Part shown: positions 1 to 8,921 of the stretch, in pieces
Numbering within the stretch: position 1 is the first letter of the stretch
Layout: each line of letters begins with the position of its first letter
NCBI RefSeq assembly: GCF_000739065.1
Contig: NZ_CP009149.1
Coordinates: 868,001-932,000, forward strand
DNA length: 64,000 nucleotides
Reading direction: 5' to 3'
Source of the DNA: Methanocaldococcus bathoardescens
Lineage (GTDB): Archaea; AGJL01; Methanococci; Methanococcales; Methanocaldococcaceae
The notes under the pieces: generated by a model
The model's input: only the letters and a program-made list of their open reading frames with translations
The model's database searches: none
What the model was told of the DNA's origin: nothing
Made by a program: the position numbers and the translations under genes

Positions 1-1864
1 CAGGAACTATTGCAAAGCTATTTTGCTCATTTATGTAATTTTTAATTGCCTTAGCTGTTTTTTCATCTATGTCATATTTTTCTTTAATATCTTTAATATC
101 TGAAGATAAAACTTCTTTTCTAAATTTTTCAATATCTAAAGCTAAGTCATAAGCTAATGGTAATTGCTCAGAAAACCATGCTGGAATAGTTGGTTTTTCA
201 TCAAAAACTTCCTTAACTCTAATTTTATTTCCTCTTCCCCCTAAGTATTTGTATGTTTTCCCTCCCAAAACAAAGATATCTCCTTTCATTAACTTTTCAG
301 CAAATTCCTCTTCAACTTCTCCAATATATTTGCCATCAGCAATAACATCAACTGCTGTCTCATCGGGAATGGTTCCAACGTTCATATAGTATATAGCCCT
401 AACACTTTTCCCTCTCTTTCCAAATTTGTTATCTTTAAGCCAAATTTTTGCATAGACATTTTTTTCTTCAATTCCACCAGCTAAATAATTTAAAACATCT
501 AAAAAATCTTCTTTACTTAAATCTTTATATGGATAGGCTTTTTTAATTAGATTATAAGCTTCATCAACATCCCAAACTTTCTCTAATGCCATTCCAACTA
601 AATGTTGTGCTAAAACATCCAAACAGTTTTTTGGAATATGAACTTTATCTATTCTCCCAATTTTTGCATCATAAGCGAGAACAACATTCTCTACCAAATC
701 ATCCCTATCAAATGGAATTATAATTCCTTTACTTTTCTCATGCAACCTATGCCCACTCCTACCAATTCTTTGTAAAGCCCTTGAAACACTCTTTGGTGAG
801 CCGAGAAGGATAACTAAGTCAATACTCCCAATATCCACGCCTAACTCTAAGCTGGTTGAAGATATACAAACTTTAATTTCTCCTTTTTTTAATTTCTCTT
901 CAACTTCCAACCTATGCTCTCTACTTAAAGATGAGTGGTGTGTCTCAACCTTTTCGACTCCCAACTGCTTTAAATGAAATGCTACTCTTTCAGTAGCACT
1001 TCTTGTATTTGTAAATATTAAAGTTGTTTTATGCTCTTCTATGAGTTTTTTTAATAAATTGTATAATCTTTTACTAATTTCCTCTGAAGGTGTGTAAATA
1101 AAATCATCCACTGGTGAAATAACCTTTATCTCAATCTCTTTTGCATAATTAACATCTACAATATAGCAATCCCTCCCATTGCCTACTAAAAATTTGGCAA
1201 CCTCAGTTAATGGATGTATAGTTGCTGATAAACCAATTCTTATGAAGTTAGCTATTCTATTCAACCTTTCTAAAGAAAGCGAGAGATGAACTCCTCTTTT
1301 ATTTGTTAAAGCGTGGATTTCATCAACTATCACATATTTAATTCCACTCAATAGTTGAGAGAATTTTGGTGAATTCAAAGCTATAGCTAATGATTCAGGG
1401 GTTGTTATTAATATATGTGGCGGTTTTTTCAGCATTCTTTGTTTTTGTGAGCTTGTTGTATCACTTGTTCTGACAGCGACTCTAATTTCATCCAACTCTA
1501 TATTTAGCTCTTTAGCAACTTCATAAATCTCTTTTAACGGCTCTTTTAAATTTCTTTCAATATCGTTATTTAAAGCCCTTAGTGGGGATACATAGAGAAT
1601 ATAAATCCTATCTTCTAATTTATTTTCCATTGATAATTTTATTAACTCATTTATTCCTGCTAAAAAAGCTGATAATGTCTTTCCACTCCCAGTTGGTGAG
1701 CAGATTAAAACATTCTTTCCTTCATGTATTTCTTTAATTGCGTATCTTTGTGGTGGTGTAAAGCTCCCATATTTTTTTCTAAACCATTCTTTTACCGGCT
1801 CTTCTAAAATTTCATAAATTTCTTCATCAGAATACTCTTTTTTTAAATATTCTACCTTTCCCAT
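1..1864 (-). CDS. Lhr-type DEAD/DEAH-box ATP-dependent helicase, C terminus off the window
   Basis: The frame opens at the ATG at 1864 and stays open to base 2, giving about 621 codons; the C terminus lies outside the window. Near the N terminus there is a Q-motif-like FTPPQRYA, then Walker A PTGSGKT and a DEIH box, followed by a second RecA-like domain. This order is that of large superfamily 2 Lhr helicases, which unwind or anneal nucleic acids during repair or RNA metabolism. The start overlaps the last 13 bases of the upstream fdhD-like gene, so the two are probably co-transcribed. The family is clear; the exact Lhr subgroup is inferred. Confidence 0.85.
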   Translation of the reverse strand, partial: MGKVEYLKKEYSDEEIYEILEEPVKEWFRKKYGSFTPPQRYAIKEIHEGKNVLICSPTGSGKTLSAFLAGINELIKLSMENKLEDRIYILYVSPLRALNNDIERNLKEPLKEIYEVAKELNIELDEIRVAVRTSDTTSSQKQRMLKKPPHILITTPESLAIALNSPKFSQLLSGIKYVIVDEIHALTNKRGVHLSLSLERLNRIANFIRIGLSATIHPLTEVAKFLVGNGRDCYIVDVNYAKEIEIKVISPVDDFIYTPSEEISKRLYNLLKKLIEEHKTTLIFTNTRSATERVAFHLKQLGVEKVETHHSSLSREHRLEVEEKLKKGEIKVCISSTSLELGVDIGSIDLVILLGSPKSVSRALQRIGRSGHRLHEKSKGIIIPFDRDDLVENVVLAYDAKIGRIDKVHIPKNCLDVLAQHLVGMALEKVWDVDEAYNLIKKAYPYKDLSKEDFLDVLNYLAGGIEEKNVYAKIWLKDNKFGKRGKSVRAIYYMNVGTIPDETAVDVIADGKYIGEVEEEFAEKLMKGDIFVLGGKTYKYLGGRGNKIRVKEVFDEKPTIPAWFSEQLPLAYDLALDIEKFRKEVLSSDIKDIKEKYDIDEKTAKAIKNYINEQNSFAIVP

Positions 1865-2526
1865 AATTCCCCACTTGTGTAAATATTAAATTTCCCATTT
1901 CTCGCAAAGCCAATCAACAATATACCATTTTCTTCTGCTAAATTAATAGCTTTATCTGTTGGTGGGGATTTTGAAATAATAACATTTAAACCACTATTTA
2001 CAGCTTTTTTAACAATCTCATAAGGTATTCTTCCGCTGTATCTCAATATTAGCTCGTTTAAGTTGTAATTGTTTAATACTGCATAGCCAATAACTTTATC
2101 AACAGCATTATGCCTTCCAATATCTTCAACAAAAATTATACTCTCTCCATTCAAATCAAACATTGAAGCCCAGTGAAAACTTCCAGTTATTTCCCAATAT
2201 TTGGCCTTTAATTCATAAGAGATTATCTTTTTAATGATTTCAATGTCTATTTTTGGTTTCTTCTTATCTTTAATTTCTTTATTATTTTTTTCTCCAAAGA
2301 TGTATATGTTGTTTTTATCAACTTCAACTTTATCAATTTTGTTTAAAAACCCTTCACTTACAGCAAACCCAGCTCCAAATTCATTTAAAAAATTAGGGGA
2401 CATTACATGAGATTTAACAAACTCTCCATTGATAAAAATGTTGTAGGTTTCTTCAACAGCCACATAATCTTCCATATCATAAAAATTTTTACCGTCAAAC
2501 TTTTTTATTTTTACCTTTTTAATCAT
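1852..2526 (-). CDS. fdhD: FdhD-like sulfurtransferase (formate dehydrogenase accessory) family protein
   Basis: A 224-residue protein with FdhD family features: MSPNFLNEFGAGFAVSEGFL near residues 42-61, the block ITGSFHWASMF and the conserved FVEDIGRHNAVDKVIG. FdhD transfers sulfur from a cysteine desulfurase to the molybdenum or tungsten cofactor of formate dehydrogenase. The Cys-x-x-Cys loop that carries sulfur in E. coli FdhD is absent: the matching segment reads YELKAKYWEITGS and has no cysteine at all. It may therefore work differently, or serve another molybdopterin/tungstopterin enzyme. No formate dehydrogenase gene is visible nearby. Confidence 0.75.
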   Translation of the reverse strand: MIKKVKIKKFDGKNFYDMEDYVAVEETYNIFINGEFVKSHVMSPNFLNEFGAGFAVSEGFLNKIDKVEVDKNNIYIFGEKNNKEIKDKKKPKIDIEIIKKIISYELKAKYWEITGSFHWASMFDLNGESIIFVEDIGRHNAVDKVIGYAVLNNYNLNELILRYSGRIPYEIVKKAVNSGLNVIISKSPPTDKAINLAEENGILLIGFARNGKFNIYTSGELWER

Positions 2527-2597
2527 AATAAACCCCCAATTAATATATATCAGTAATAATTTTAAATTTTATTTAAAATTTTAATTGGTGGGAATAT

Positions 2598-3164
2598 ATG
2601 ATAAAACTCCTATACGAGGGTGTCTTAATCAGAGAAAATGGAATAATTAAGAAAGCTTCATCTTCATCAACGTTAATTGTTACAGACAACAACAATATAA
2701 TTGTTGACACTTCAACAAAAGATATGGAAAATATCATTATTAAAGGTTTATCTGAACTAAATCTATCTCCAAATGATATAGATGTAGTTATAAATACACA
2801 TCTTCATTATGACCATATAGAAAACAACTCAATATTTAAAAACGCTACATTTTATGCTTCTACAAAAGAGTTTGGATTTAACGATAATTTTGAAGATTTT
2901 AGAAAGTTTAAAGATAAAGAGATTGAGATTATTGAAACTCCTGGACATACCTATGGCAGTATTTCAGTTATTTATAAAGATGATTATGTTATTGTTGGTG
3001 ATGCCTCTCCTTTAAAAAATAATATACTAAAAATGATTCCTCCAAAATTAAATGTAGATGAAAAATTAGCTTTAGAGAGTTTAAAGAAAATTAGAGAGCT
3101 GAGAAAAAATGTAATTACGGGACATGAAGGAATTGTTTATAAAGAAGAGCTTATTTTATATTAA
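2598..3164 (+). CDS. Metallo-beta-lactamase fold hydrolase
   Basis: A 188-residue protein with the metal-binding signature HLHYDH at about residues 68-73, then a histidine in ETPGHTYGS, an aspartate in VGDASPL and a C-terminal TGHEG. These are the successive ligands of a dinuclear metal centre in the metallo-beta-lactamase superfamily (glyoxalase II-like). The start ATG follows a GGTGGGAATAT ribosome binding site and is divergent from the fdhD-like gene. The substrate cannot be told from sequence; hydrolysis of a thioester or phosphoester is typical of the superfamily. Confidence 0.8.
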   Translation: MIKLLYEGVLIRENGIIKKASSSSTLIVTDNNNIIVDTSTKDMENIIIKGLSELNLSPNDIDVVINTHLHYDHIENNSIFKNATFYASTKEFGFNDNFEDFRKFKDKEIEIIETPGHTYGSISVIYKDDYVIVGDASPLKNNILKMIPPKLNVDEKLALESLKKIRELRKNVITGHEGIVYKEELILY

Positions 3165-3180
3165 TTGTTTCCCTCTATGG

Positions 3181-4341
3181 TTATTCTACATCTCCTCTGT
3201 CTTTTCTTGTAATTCCTCCTTCTTCTATCAACTCTAAACCTTCTAAAGGAATAAATCTATCCTCCAATGCCTCTAAAACCTTTGGAACTGTTGTGTATTC
3301 CATCATTGTTGCAGGTAATCTGTGTGGTTGGAATGGTCCCATTCTTCTTATAATGTCTGCCATCTCTAAAGCTTTCTCTCTTGCTTTATCAAATCCTCTA
3401 TCTGCAAATAAGTCATTTGGCCCAATTAACATTCCATCGCAAACTTGGAATCCTAAAGCAATAACTCTTGCCGGTCCGTCAAATCTTGTAGGTGTTGCAT
3501 CTTCTTCTCCAACTGGCATTATTGGGCCCCAGTGGCTACCTCTCATCCATCCTGGGACAAAGTGTGGGTTAGCAAATGGCTCTAAAACCTCTCCAACAGC
3601 TGGGAATCCACTTTGAGCTCTAACAATAGCTACTGGGTCATCTTTACCAACATACTCCCCTGCTATGTAGTTTAATTTTTCTGTACTAACAACAGCAGCT
3701 ATTTCGTTATCTCTTCTTCTATAAACTCTCTTAATTGCATACTTCTCATAATCCCCAATTAAAGCTAAGAGCATATACATCTCTTCTGGTGTGTCTAAGA
3801 ACACTTTCTTATGCCCAACAACATCATGGACTTCAAATCTAAATCCAGAAATCATTGAAGGGTCGAAAACTAAACCAGCTGTGTTGAATGGATCTGCAAA
3901 CATCTTGAATAATGGATAGTTAAATGCTGTTGGGTCAGTCTTATCGCAACAGAAAACAACTATTGGTTCACTCTTTCTCTCAACAAACTCCATCTCTGCA
4001 CATCCTGGCCCCATACCTCTAACATTTCCTGAGAAACTGTCTGACAATAAATCCTGCCCAGCTCCATATAGTTTTAACTCTTTAGCTATTTTTGTTGCTT
4101 CTTCAAAAGCTTTCCATGCCAATCCATGGACTTTCTCATTATCACAGCCTAATTTATGGCTCATAATTAAATCAATGTCATCTCCACATCTTGTAACATA
4201 ATAATCTAATATTATCTCATCAACCGCTTCCTCTAAAACTGCCTCACATGCCTCCAACAACTCATCTGGAGCTAATGTGTGCCCACATAACCCTCCAACA
4301 TCTGCCTTTATGACACTAATTGTTACTTTGTTATTTTCCAT
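3181..4341 (-). CDS. fbp: Fructose-1,6-bisphosphate aldolase/phosphatase (bifunctional, archaeal type)
   Basis: A 386-residue protein that begins MENNKVTISVIKADVGGLCGHT after a GGTGAT ribosome binding site; the longer frame from 4383 adds 14 unlikely residues. It matches the archaeal type V FBPase, which condenses dihydroxyacetone phosphate and glyceraldehyde-3-phosphate and then dephosphorylates the product, making gluconeogenesis one-way. Acidic metal-binding stretches (CCDKTDPTAFN, DDID) and the C-terminal GPFQPHRLPATMMEYTTVPKVLE are characteristic. It is divergent from a LysR regulator, which may control it. A TATA box candidate lies at 4397-4404. Confidence 0.95.
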   Translation of the reverse strand: MENNKVTISVIKADVGGLCGHTLAPDELLEACEAVLEEAVDEIILDYYVTRCGDDIDLIMSHKLGCDNEKVHGLAWKAFEEATKIAKELKLYGAGQDLLSDSFSGNVRGMGPGCAEMEFVERKSEPIVVFCCDKTDPTAFNYPLFKMFADPFNTAGLVFDPSMISGFRFEVHDVVGHKKVFLDTPEEMYMLLALIGDYEKYAIKRVYRRRDNEIAAVVSTEKLNYIAGEYVGKDDPVAIVRAQSGFPAVGEVLEPFANPHFVPGWMRGSHWGPIMPVGEEDATPTRFDGPARVIALGFQVCDGMLIGPNDLFADRGFDKAREKALEMADIIRRMGPFQPHRLPATMMEYTTVPKVLEALEDRFIPLEGLELIEEGGITRKDRGDVE

Positions 4342-4396
4342 CAAATCACCATTTCGAATTTTTAACATTAATACTCTTAACATTTTAGATAATTAG

Positions 4397-4404
4397 TATA
4401 TAAA
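4397..4404 (-). promoter_or_regulatory. TATA box of fbp
   Basis: Read on the minus strand the site is TTTATATA, preceded by GGTTAAG as a possible BRE. It sits about 56 bases before the fbp start, which predicts a leader of roughly 30 bases. Placement is by pattern only. Confidence 0.5.
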
Positions 4405-4439
4405 CTTAACCTTATTTCTCCGATATTTGCACATTAACT

Positions 4440-4471
4440 TTATATATAGGAACTATTAGTTATTCTAATAG
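4440..4471 (+). promoter_or_regulatory. LysR gene promoter with an inverted-repeat operator
   Basis: A TATA element TTATATATA (4440-4448) is followed by the perfect inverted repeat CTATTAG-TTATT-CTAATAG at 4453-4471. The repeat would overlap the transcription start, expected about 25 bases after the TATA box. A dyad of this size and AT content suits a LysR-type dimer, and the position suits negative autoregulation of the regulator at 4496. Binding is inferred. Confidence 0.5.
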
Positions 4472-4495
4472 GGATTAAGTAATATAGGTGATAAT

Positions 4496-5386
4496 ATGGA
4501 TCCAAAAATAAGTTATTTCCAAACATTTATAGTCGCAAGTAAAACAAAAAGTTTTTCTAAAGCGGCTAAAAGATTAGGAATAACTCAAGGAACTGTTAGC
4601 AATCACATATCAGCACTTGAGAAATATTTCGATGCTCAACTCTTTTTAAGAACTCCAGAAGGTGTTGATTTAACTCCTGAAGGAAAAATATTTTATGAGA
4701 GAGCTGAAAAGATTTTGGATTTGTTGAATGAAGCAAAATTGTTGATGAGAGCTATACACGAAAATCCAGAAGGAATTATTAGAATTTACGCATCTACAAC
4801 ACCTGGAGAACACATTTTACCTTCAATTATTAAAGAATATAAAAGCTCATATAAAAATGTAGATTTTGAAATTACAATAACTGATTCTGAAAGATGTTTT
4901 AAGGCATTAGATGAAGGATTGGCAGATATAGCGGCTGTTGGTTATCTAAAAAACAAAAATTACGAATACACAATTATAGGTAAAGATCGATTGGTTTTGA
5001 TTGTCCCACCAAACCATCCACTTGCAGAGAAAGGTAGTGCTAAGCTTGAAGATATACTTAAAGAGGATTACATTGATAGGGAAGAAGGTTCTGGGACAAG
5101 AGAAGCATTTATAAAAGCATTAAATGATAAAGGATATTCAATAATGGATTTAAACGTTGTAATGAGATTAGGTAGCCATTCAGCAGTTATAACTGCAGTT
5201 TCTGAAGGTTATGGAGTTAGTGTTGTGTCAGAAATCCCTGCTAAAAAGGCAGAAGATGCAGGATTGGTTAAAATAGTCCCAGTTGTAGATTTGGATGTTG
5301 TAAGATATCTATATTTAGTTAAGAGTAGAAGACCAAAAAACCCAAGTGCGGTTAAATCATTTTGGGAGTTTGTTACAAGAGTCTAA
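4496..5386 (+). CDS. LysR family transcriptional regulator
   Basis: A 296-residue protein. The N-terminal winged helix-turn-helix (about 1-62) has the LysR signature SFSKAAKRLGITQGTVSNHISALEK and LFLRTPEGVDLTPEG. Residues 90-296 form the periplasmic-binding-protein-like effector domain. The start follows AGGTGAT at three bases spacing. It is divergent from fbp, with a candidate operator between, so control of gluconeogenesis and of itself is a reasonable inference. The effector is not recognisable. Confidence 0.9.
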   Translation: MDPKISYFQTFIVASKTKSFSKAAKRLGITQGTVSNHISALEKYFDAQLFLRTPEGVDLTPEGKIFYERAEKILDLLNEAKLLMRAIHENPEGIIRIYASTTPGEHILPSIIKEYKSSYKNVDFEITITDSERCFKALDEGLADIAAVGYLKNKNYEYTIIGKDRLVLIVPPNHPLAEKGSAKLEDILKEDYIDREEGSGTREAFIKALNDKGYSIMDLNVVMRLGSHSAVITAVSEGYGVSVVSEIPAKKAEDAGLVKIVPVVDLDVVRYLYLVKSRRPKNPSAVKSFWEFVTRV

Positions 5387-5451
5387 TTTCCTATTTATTT
5401 TAAATTTAAAAAATTTTTAGTTAAAAAAAAGAGTTAAAAAAATGATTTGGA

Positions 5452-5742
5452 TTACTTTTTTCTTCTTTCAAACTCCTTTAATAGCTCTTCAAACTCTATG
5501 TTTTTATAAGCCAATAACACCATTGTATGGAATATCAAATCAGCTGCTTCATAAATAATCTCATCTTTTTTGTTATCTTTAGCAGCTAAAATTAATTCTG
5601 TTGCTTCTTCCCCAATTTTCTCACAGATTTTATTTATTGCAGGTTTTTTATCATCGGTTGTTAGCTTTGCTACATAAGAATTTTCTGGCTTTTCCTTAAT
5701 TCTTTGTTTAATTACTTCATAAACCTCTTCTAAGATATTCAA
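5452..5742 (-). CDS. hisE: Phosphoribosyl-ATP pyrophosphatase
   Basis: A 96-residue all-helical MazG-like protein. It contains [34 protein letters not shown] and [14 protein letters not shown], the conserved EExxE and ExxD metal-binding motifs of HisE. It removes pyrophosphate from phosphoribosyl-ATP in the second step of histidine synthesis. It lies 19 bases downstream of the OLD-family gene on the same strand, so its transcription may now depend partly on that gene. Confidence 0.92.
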   Translation of the reverse strand: MNILEEVYEVIKQRIKEKPENSYVAKLTTDDKKPAINKICEKIGEEATELILAAKDNKKDEIIYEAADLIFHTMVLLAYKNIEFEELLKEFERRKK

Positions 5743-5761
5743 AATTTCACCTTCTTTTTTG

Positions 5762-7825
5762 TTATCTATTTTTAAATCCTAAGTTTTTAAAATATTCCTG
5801 CTTATCTAAAAAGTCAAGTATATCCTTAAATACTTCTGGTGTGGAGTTTTGAATATATCTCTTATCATATTCTTCTTCACTTAAACCATGATTTAATTCT
5901 CTCATAAAGGCATCATATAAATCATGTCCTCGAATCCACTTTTTAGCCAAATCTTCAAGTTTTTCATCACTAATTTCGCTGAACATTTTTAGTTTCCTTT
6001 CTTCTATTATTTCATCAATTTCAACTGATTTGTTAGGTCTATTCTTTGGATTTAGTTCTTTTTCCATATATTTTTTCCAATCTTTTATTATTTTTTCTCT
6101 ATAATTTTCAATATGGTTTCTAATTATCCCATAATATTCTTCATCACTATTTAAAACGTCCATTTTTTTCATAACATTTTTGTCTAAAAAATAACACTCC
6201 ATTGCTGAATAAGGCAAAATTAGAATCTTATCACTAAGAGTAGCTTCATCAATATCATCAATATTGCTTTTGTATTTATTAATTAATCTTTCTTTCAGTT
6301 TATTACATGGAACTGTATCGGAATCTCTAATTATAACAAAATTATCTTTTAAATGAGTCATTCCCATAAATTTTACCGTAGCATAAGCTTCAATATTCCC
6401 ACAACCTTTTGCTTCTAAAAAATAAATTTTTTCAAGTTTATCATTATCAACATTATAATAATGTTTTATAATTTCTTTTAATCTACGAGTATCGTCTTTT
6501 CCTTCAACTATAATTACAAATTCCTTGTTTATTAAATCAACTGTTGAATATCCTAAATCTCCTAATATATTATCTAACGTTTCTTTTTTAACTTCTGTTT
6601 CATAATTATTATTTAGATAAACCTTTCTGATATTTTCCATGCTGAAATTTCTTAAAAGTAATGGGGAATGTGTTGAAAACAATATTTGATGAGATTGAGA
6701 AAGTTTAAACAAGATAGAACCCATTTCTTTTTGTAATTCTGGATGAAGATATATTTCTGGCTCTTCAAGAATAAAAATGGCATCCTCATTCTTACTTAAC
6801 TCAGAATATGCTTTTAGGAGTGATAGAATATATATGCTTCTAACTCCAGCTCCAAAGTTAGACAGTGGTTTTTCTCCTAAATATTGGCTAAATATTTTTG
6901 TTTCAGTTGAAAATGCCTTTTCAATATCAACTTCCGGTTTTAATTTAACACTATAATCTGATGAATAGTAATTTTTAAAAAACTCAGCAATTCTTTCAGA
7001 GATTTCATTTATTTCCTCTTCCATTTTATATTTTAATATTTTTTCCAAGTCATAAACTGATAAACTCTCAGCTTTTTTATTCTTTAGGTTGTTATAACAC
7101 TCTTCACATCTTCTATCTTCGCACTCTTTACATATCTTTTCGGTAGATTTTCTTATTTTAGGTATTGCAATATTTTTAATTATTTTTTCTGTCCAAGTGC
7201 TCTTTTTTCCTTCTTCTTCATCTTTAAAATTTCTTTCATCATCAATATAAATTAACTCTGGTAGTAGGGTTTTTAATGTCTTGGACTTTAGCTCTACCTC
7301 ATTACTTAAAGTATATTTTCCATTATCTTGACCTTTTTCATGTTCATATTTTATTTCTACAGTCCCATCTTCTATTTTCCACTTATATTTTAATGCTTTC
7401 ATCCAAAAATCATAAAATTCCTTATGGTTACATTTAATTTCTTCTAATGATTTTCCTCTTAGTCCATTTCTTAATTGTCTAAACTCATTAAAATCATAAG
7501 ATTCAAATTCTGTATTAGCTTTAAGGATTTCAAAATCATTCCTATTTGAAGGTATTTTCAATATTCCGAAACTACTGTCATTATACAATTTTTCAAGATA
7601 GGTATCGTCAATCAAAAACTGAATCTTAATTTCTATTTTGTTTTCATTTTTGTGAAAATCATCTTCCTTAATTTTTCTATTTCCCCAAAAAACATCTATT
7701 GCATTTAAAATAGCACTTTTCCCAGAATTGTTTTTGCCCACAAGTATTAGTATGTTTGATATTTCATCTATTGAAACTTCCTTTATAGACCTAAAATTTT
7801 TGATTTCTATTTTCATTATTTTCAT
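5762..7825 (-). CDS. OLD-family ATP-dependent nuclease (ABC ATPase plus TOPRIM)
   Basis: A 687-residue protein. The N-terminal ABC/SMC-type ATPase has Walker A GKNNSGKS at residues 30-37 and Walker [13 protein letters not shown] near residue 355. A four-cysteine insert ([12 protein letters not shown]) lies near residue 235. A TOPRIM nuclease domain follows, with VIIVEGKDD and the acidic pair VIIRDSD. This is the architecture of OLD nucleases, known for phage exclusion and DNA cleavage. No UvrD-like GajB partner is adjacent, so it is probably a stand-alone class 1 enzyme. It lies between hisE and ribH, which I recall as neighbours in M. jannaschii, so it is probably an acquired defence gene. 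Confidence 0.85.
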   Translation of the reverse strand: MKIMKIEIKNFRSIKEVSIDEISNILILVGKNNSGKSAILNAIDVFWGNRKIKEDDFHKNENKIEIKIQFLIDDTYLEKLYNDSSFGILKIPSNRNDFEILKANTEFESYDFNEFRQLRNGLRGKSLEEIKCNHKEFYDFWMKALKYKWKIEDGTVEIKYEHEKGQDNGKYTLSNEVELKSKTLKTLLPELIYIDDERNFKDEEEGKKSTWTEKIIKNIAIPKIRKSTEKICKECEDRRCEECYNNLKNKKAESLSVYDLEKILKYKMEEEINEISERIAEFFKNYYSSDYSVKLKPEVDIEKAFSTETKIFSQYLGEKPLSNFGAGVRSIYILSLLKAYSELSKNEDAIFILEEPEIYLHPELQKEMGSILFKLSQSHQILFSTHSPLLLRNFSMENIRKVYLNNNYETEVKKETLDNILGDLGYSTVDLINKEFVIIVEGKDDTRRLKEIIKHYYNVDNDKLEKIYFLEAKGCGNIEAYATVKFMGMTHLKDNFVIIRDSDTVPCNKLKERLINKYKSNIDDIDEATLSDKILILPYSAMECYFLDKNVMKKMDVLNSDEEYYGIIRNHIENYREKIIKDWKKYMEKELNPKNRPNKSVEIDEIIEERKLKMFSEISDEKLEDLAKKWIRGHDLYDAFMRELNHGLSEEEYDKRYIQNSTPEVFKDILDFLDKQEYFKNLGFKNR

Positions 7826-7897
7826 TGACCCTCCCCCTCTTAATATTAGAATTAACTAATAAAGAGTAAGAATAAAAAAATAGAATAATTGATAGTT

Positions 7898-8314
7898 TTA
7901 TTTTTCTAATGCTTTCAACCTTTTAACCATTTTAACAGCTGCTTCAACAGCTCTCTTACCATAATCAACTCTTTCTTGAGCTTGTAATCTTGTCATTCCT
8001 GGTCCAGAGATTCCAAGAGTTACTGGTTTGTCATATTGTAGAGCTAAATCTGCTATTTTTCTCGCTGCATTATGGACAACTATTTCATCATGCTCTGTCT
8101 CTCCTTCAATAACACATCCAATTGTTACAACTGCATCAACATCATCCTTTTCCAATAATTTTTTTACAGCTAATGGTATATCAAAAACTCCTGGAACTAC
8201 AATTTTGTATTTTACAGTTGCCCCTAAAAACTCAGCATGTTCTTCAGCAACTTTTTCCATCATGTATGTTATATCTCTATTAAATTCAGCAATTACAAAG
8301 CCAAGTCTCACCAC
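7898..8314 (-). CDS. ribH: 6,7-dimethyl-8-ribityllumazine synthase
   Basis: About 138 residues, closely matching archaeal Rib[64 protein letters not shown] and [15 protein letters not shown]. It condenses a ribityl-aminouracil with dihydroxybutanone phosphate, the penultimate step of riboflavin synthesis, and assembles as a capsid-like or pentameric oligomer. Two adjacent GTG codons (8314 and 8311) follow AGGTGAT; I chose the first because the three-base spacing matches other genes here. The longer frame from 8329 would start upstream of the ribosome binding site. Confidence 0.93.
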   Translation of the reverse strand: MVRLGFVIAEFNRDITYMMEKVAEEHAEFLGATVKYKIVVPGVFDIPLAVKKLLEKDDVDAVVTIGCVIEGETEHDEIVVHNAARKIADLALQYDKPVTLGISGPGMTRLQAQERVDYGKRAVEAAVKMVKRLKALEK

Positions 8315-8367
8315 AATATCACCTTTCACTTTAAAGATTTTTTAGTTATTTATTTAATTTAAAAATT

Positions 8368-8847
8368 TTATTTATAACTTTCTAAGGTTTCAGATAATTT
8401 AACATATCTCAATGCATTTTCTTTTATACTTTTAATTTCTTCTTCTGTAAGTTCTCTAACAACTCTTCCAGGAACACCTAAAACTAAGCTATTAGGTGGA
8501 ATCTCCTTATTTTGAGTAACTAATGCGTTAGCCCCAATTATACAATTTTCTCCAATCTTAGCTCCATTTAATATTGTAGCATTCATCCCCACTAAGACAT
8601 TATCTCCAATCTTACAACCATGAATAACTGCTCCATGTCCAATACTAACATAATCCCCAATTATAGTTGGATAACCCTTAGAGCAATGGATGACACAACA
8701 ATCTTGAACATTTGAGTATTTTCCAATTATTATTTTATCAACATCTCCTCTAATTACAGCATTATACCAAACAGATGTATAATCTCCAATAGTCACATCC
8801 CCAACAATTATAGCCCCTTTAGCTATCCTTGCATTTTTTGAAATCAT
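8368..8847 (-). CDS. Gamma carbonic anhydrase-like hexapeptide-repeat protein
   Basis: A 159-residue left-handed beta-helix protein with repeats such as IVGDVTIGDYTSVWYNAVIRGD, VSIGHGAVIHGCKIGDNVLVGMNATILNGAKIGENC and a C-terminal helix. Histidines in CCVIHCSKG and GHGAVIHGC sit where the gamma-class carbonic anhydrases bind metal between trimer subunits. Reversible CO2 hydration is plausible; the family also contains proteins with no shown anhydrase activity. Gene order is ribH then this gene, on the opposite strand convention to the ClC channel, which is divergent. Confidence 0.82.
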   Translation of the reverse strand: MISKNARIAKGAIIVGDVTIGDYTSVWYNAVIRGDVDKIIIGKYSNVQDCCVIHCSKGYPTIIGDYVSIGHGAVIHGCKIGDNVLVGMNATILNGAKIGENCIIGANALVTQNKEIPPNSLVLGVPGRVVRELTEEEIKSIKENALRYVKLSETLESYK

Positions 8848-8921
8848 TATTTCACCAAAAAACTTTTTATGTTATTTTTAGATATTTATTTTTAACAAAT
8901 AACATTTAACGTGATGTATTT

